Positions 21,598-23,948 of a DNA stretch of 23,948 nucleotides are shown here, one piece after another. A program made the translations under genes and the position numbers. This stretch comes from Eubacterium sp. (GTDB taxonomy: Bacteria; Bacillota_A; Clostridia; Peptostreptococcales; Anaerovoracaceae). Within the stretch, counting starts at the first letter, position 1. Each line of letters starts with the position of its first letter. The stretch lies in NCBI GenBank assembly GCA_017425345.1, contig JAFOML010000025.1:1-23948 (forward strand), written 5' to 3'. The notes under the pieces were generated by a model that did no database searches, had not been told where the DNA came from, and saw only the letters and a list, made by a program, of their open reading frames with translations.

Positions 21598-21633
21598 GAA
21601 AACGACTGCCGCACCCTCTCAGATGCAGCAGTC
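21598..21633 (-). terminator. Intrinsic terminator of the large surface protein gene
   Basis: On the minus strand GACTGCTGCA and TGCGGCAGTC pair (10 bp, one G-T) around a 10-nt loop (21604-21633), followed by GTTTTCTTT. It begins 7 nt after the stop codon. Confidence 0.8.
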
Positions 21634-21640
21634 ATACGCT

Positions 21641-23948
21641 CTACTTTGTTTTTACATTCTTTACTTTCGACCAGGCGCTGTAGTACTTCCCGTCGCTCGC
21701 CTTGTAGAAGGTTCGGATCCGTACAAAGTACTGTTTCTTCGCCTTCAGCTTAGCGATCTTCTTTGATACGGTCTTCGGATTACTGATCGTTACCGTCTTA
21801 GCACCGCTCTTGAATGTCTTCTTCAGGCAGTACTGGATCTGATAGCCGCTCGTGCCGCCTGCCTGCTTCTTCCACTTGACTGTGAATGCCTTAGATGCCT
21901 TTGTCAGCTTGGTGATGGAAGTCCCCTTCGGAAGGATCGTGTACTCCAAAGTCTCCTCTCCAGCATACCAGCCGTGGAACCGGATGGTCACGCTCGCGGT
22001 TCCCGGCAGCACGTTATCCGTGTATTCCAGATCGTAGAACTCATCGGAGATTTCCTTATCACCTACATCCGTTACCATAACTTCCGGCTTAAGTTCCTTT
22101 CCGGTATAGGTCAGAACATCGGCCGAAAGCTCATACGCATCGATCCTCGGAATGCTCTCCCCGGACTTGATATCACCGCAACGGCTGCAGCGTTTTTCCG
22201 TATAACCGTTCTCCTCGTTCGTTGCCGGTGTGACGATGGTCACGTAGTCGTGTCCGAGTGCCGGGATCACTTCTTCGGAACCTTCCTTCACTGTGCCGCA
22301 GATCGAACAGTGGATCGACTGGATCCCATCTTCCGTGCAGGTCGGCTTCTGATCGACCGTAAATTCGGTATCCCAGACGTGTCCGGTCGCTTCGATCACG
22401 ACGGTTTCGGTCTCTCCGCAGCGTCTGCACGTGTAGACCATTACACCGTCTACCGTCTCGGTCGGTTCTTGATCGACCACTCCTTCGTCCCAGTCATGGC
22501 CGAGCGGGTCGATCGTCATTTCGGTTCCCTCGCGAACCTCACCGCAAATCTCACAGCGGATCGACTGCAGGCCGCTCTCCGTGCAGGTCGGTTCCACATC
22601 GACCGTGTATTCGGTCGGCCAGGTGTGTCCGGCTGCAGGGATCGTTTCCGTCTTCGTTTCACCGCACTTGCTGCAGGTGTATTTCGCGATTCCATCTTCG
22701 GTGCAGGTCGGTGCCTGCTCGACTGTATACTCAGCCGGCCAGTCATGCCCGGTCGCAGGGATCGTTTCCGTCTTCGTTTCACCGCACTCACCGCAGGTGT
22801 ATGTTACAGAACCATCTTCGGTGCAGGTCGGCTCCTTCTCGACGGTTCCTTCATCCCAGTCGTGCGTGCAGTCACTCTTCAGAACCAGTCCTTCCTTCGC
22901 AGCAAGCAATGCCTCATAAGCTGCCTGATAGTCCTCATCCGTCGCATCTTCGTTCGCTGCAACTGCTTTGGCTGCATCGAGTGCTGCTGTAAATGCCGCA
23001 AAGCTCTTCGGCGTGTATGCCACGTCGCTGAGTGCGATCTGCTCACATGTCTTGATCTCTGCATTGAGGATCTGCAAAGCCTCGCTCGTGCTCTCATCAA
23101 AGATCATGAACGTCACCGTCTGCGTTCCCACATACGCGCTGCCCGGTGCCGGAATAATCGATACAGACGCTTCTCCGACTTCCGTATTGTTGTCGTAAGT
23201 GACCAGATAATCCGTTCTAGCCGTAAGTTCCGTACCATCGTAGGTCACAGTAACAGCCGGCTCCTTCGCGGTTCCATCATAGAGATACTTCGTTTTCTCA
23301 AGCGTGATCTCGCAATCCTTCAGATTCCGGTTCGGGATCACCTGGATCACAGCAGTCGAGTGATGTCCCTTGAACTCTGCTCCTACTGTGACCGGCCCGG
23401 TCTCTTCTGCATCCAGACTGAGCAGGCCCGTCTGGTCGATGGCAGTCTTCTCACTGCTGCTCTCTTTGATATACCATGAAGGCAGCGTCTCGAAGCTGTG
23501 GATTCCAGTCGGGATCTTCGCCGTTAGCTGCTGGCTGGTGCCTGCGTTCATAGTGCTTTCTTTTACGGTGATCACCGGCTCATACAGGGCTACGAATGTG
23601 TTCTTGTTTGCATCTGCGTAGATGTTCGCGGCTGAATCACGTTCACCATAAATGGTCACCGTATTCTCAATAGCGGATGTTCCAATTTTTGTTACAGTAG
23701 CTGGAATCAAGAGGTCGGTCACATTGCTGCATCCATGTAGAAGATCCTTCGGGATCTCCGTGATTCCTTCCTCAAAGGTTACGGTTGCAAGAGCTGTACT
23801 TGACATGTATGGCAGGCTGTAATAATAGCCGCTATATAATGAATGATCATCATATACCATCAAATCTCCGCTGCCCTTCGTGTAATGGATCTCCTGCACA
23901 TTATTAGTGCCATAGAACGTCCACGAATTTGAACCTGACGATGTACAG
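21641..23948 (-). CDS. Large surface protein with LRR, Ig-like, FIVAR, Cys-rich and Fn3-like modules (5' end outside window)
   Basis: The frame is open to the right edge, so the start and any signal peptide are missing; 768 residues are seen. Order (rough, counted from the edge): BspA-like leucine-rich repeat (about 50-120, TFEEGITEIPKDLL and TIYGERDSAANIYAD), Ig-like (128-210), MBG-like (211-290), a FIVAR-type helical segment (about 293-356, FTAALDAAKAVAANEDATDE), six Cys-rich repeats (360-603), a second MBG-like module (604-672, TYTGKELKPEVMV), and a Lys-rich Fn3-like C-terminus (VKWKKQAGGTSGYQIQYCLK). There is no LPXTG or C-terminal helix; it ends VKNVKTK. Such architecture is typical of adhesin-like wall proteins of gut Clostridia; the ligand is unknown. 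The GTG at 23899 is an internal codon, not a start. Confidence 0.9.
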   Translation of the reverse strand, partial: CTSSGSNSWTFYGTNNVQEIHYTKGSGDLMVYDDHSLYSGYYYSLPYMSSTALATVTFEEGITEIPKDLLHGCSNVTDLLIPATVTKIGTSAIENTVTIYGERDSAANIYADANKNTFVALYEPVITVKESTMNAGTSQQLTAKIPTGIHSFETLPSWYIKESSSEKTAIDQTGLLSLDAEETGPVTVGAEFKGHHSTAVIQVIPNRNLKDCEITLEKTKYLYDGTAKEPAVTVTYDGTELTARTDYLVTYDNNTEVGEASVSIIPAPGSAYVGTQTVTFMIFDESTSEALQILNAEIKTCEQIALSDVAYTPKSFAAFTAALDAAKAVAANEDATDEDYQAAYEALLAAKEGLVLKSDCTHDWDEGTVEKEPTCTEDGSVTYTCGECGETKTETIPATGHDWPAEYTVEQAPTCTEDGIAKYTCSKCGETKTETIPAAGHTWPTEYTVDVEPTCTESGLQSIRCEICGEVREGTEMTIDPLGHDWDEGVVDQEPTETVDGVMVYTCRRCGETETVVIEATGHVWDTEFTVDQKPTCTEDGIQSIHCSICGTVKEGSEEVIPALGHDYVTIVTPATNEENGYTEKRCSRCGDIKSGESIPRIDAYELSADVLTYTGKELKPEVMVTDVGDKEISDEFYDLEYTDNVLPGTASVTIRFHGWYAGEETLEYTILPKGTSITKLTKASKAFTVKWKKQAGGTSGYQIQYCLKKTFKSGAKTVTISNPKTVSKKIAKLKAKKQYFVRIRTFYKASDGKYYSAWSKVKNVKTK
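22139..22870 (-). repeat. Six tandem 40-residue Cys-rich repeats within the surface protein
   Basis: Each unit reads roughly PTCTEDGxxxYTCxxCGETKxExIPATGHDW, with a CxxCG pair and a closing GHxW. DNA of the first three units repeats at exactly 120 nt (compare 22621-22680 with 22741-22800, where 20 or more contiguous bases are identical). The fourth unit (PTETVDG) and the sixth (ATNEENG) have lost the first Cys. This looks like recent tandem expansion of the N-terminal units and older decay of the rest. Confidence 0.9.

Overview
This looks like the chromosome of an anaerobic, mid-GC Clostridia-type Bacillota (a Lachnospiraceae or Anaerovoracaceae relative would fit). The reasons are an anaerobic-type cobalamin (cbi) operon with CbiD and CbiG, Gram-positive style Shine-Dalgarno sites (AGGAGG), TTG and GTG starts, sigma-A type promoters, a DUF1292 protein, an S11 D-Ala-D-Ala carboxypeptidase, and large Lys-rich surface proteins of the kind common in gut Clostridia. 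The lineage is inferred from gene content only. No mobile element, phage gene or CRISPR array is visible.

Layout. (1) Positions 1-7834, minus strand: a tightly packed corrin-ring operon in transcription order cobD, cbiD, cbiF, cbiG, cbiH, cbiJ, cbiET (fused) and cbiA, the last cut by the left edge. Nearly every junction is an ATGA or TTGA stop/start overlap or a short overlap, so translation is probably coupled. A promoter lies just ahead of cobD with a leader of only about 25 nt, which leaves no room for a cobalamin riboswitch. (2) 7850-9770, minus: ilvE with its own promoter and terminator, preceded by a PrsW-type membrane protease gene. (3) 9770-11515: an AT-rich 3' region and a secreted Lys-tailed protein. 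(4) 11538-13081: tRNA-Pro(CGG), a nitroreductase, a divergent NUDIX hydrolase and tRNA-Leu(CAG), with terminators and promoters that can be read directly. (5) 13135-15184: an FAD-dependent dehydrogenase, a divergent 53-residue membrane protein and a DUF1292 protein. (6) 15181-18658, minus: an S11 carboxypeptidase with an unusual charged linker and cytoplasmic tail, followed 1 nt later by uvrC. (7) 18675-21110: serC and serA, divergently transcribed from back-to-back promoters, giving two of the three steps of serine synthesis. (8) 21111-21603: a gene-poor 490-nt block with a GC-rich 30-bp tandem duplication and a cluster of an 11-bp motif (GTTTGTGAAAT) in both orientations with a recurrent 41-bp period. 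(9) 21598 to the right edge, minus: a large surface protein with LRR, Ig-like, FIVAR, six Cys-rich 40-residue repeats and a Fn3-like C-terminus; its N-terminus lies outside the window.

Most of the window is ordinary housekeeping and biosynthesis. The items most worth a second look are the 41-bp-period repeat cluster at 21261-21587, the 17-bp inverted repeat that forms the serC/serA divergent promoters, the terminator-like hairpin inside the 5' end of uvrC, the carboxypeptidase architecture, and the lack of a riboswitch ahead of the cobalamin operon. I did not find a clearly new multi-gene system.
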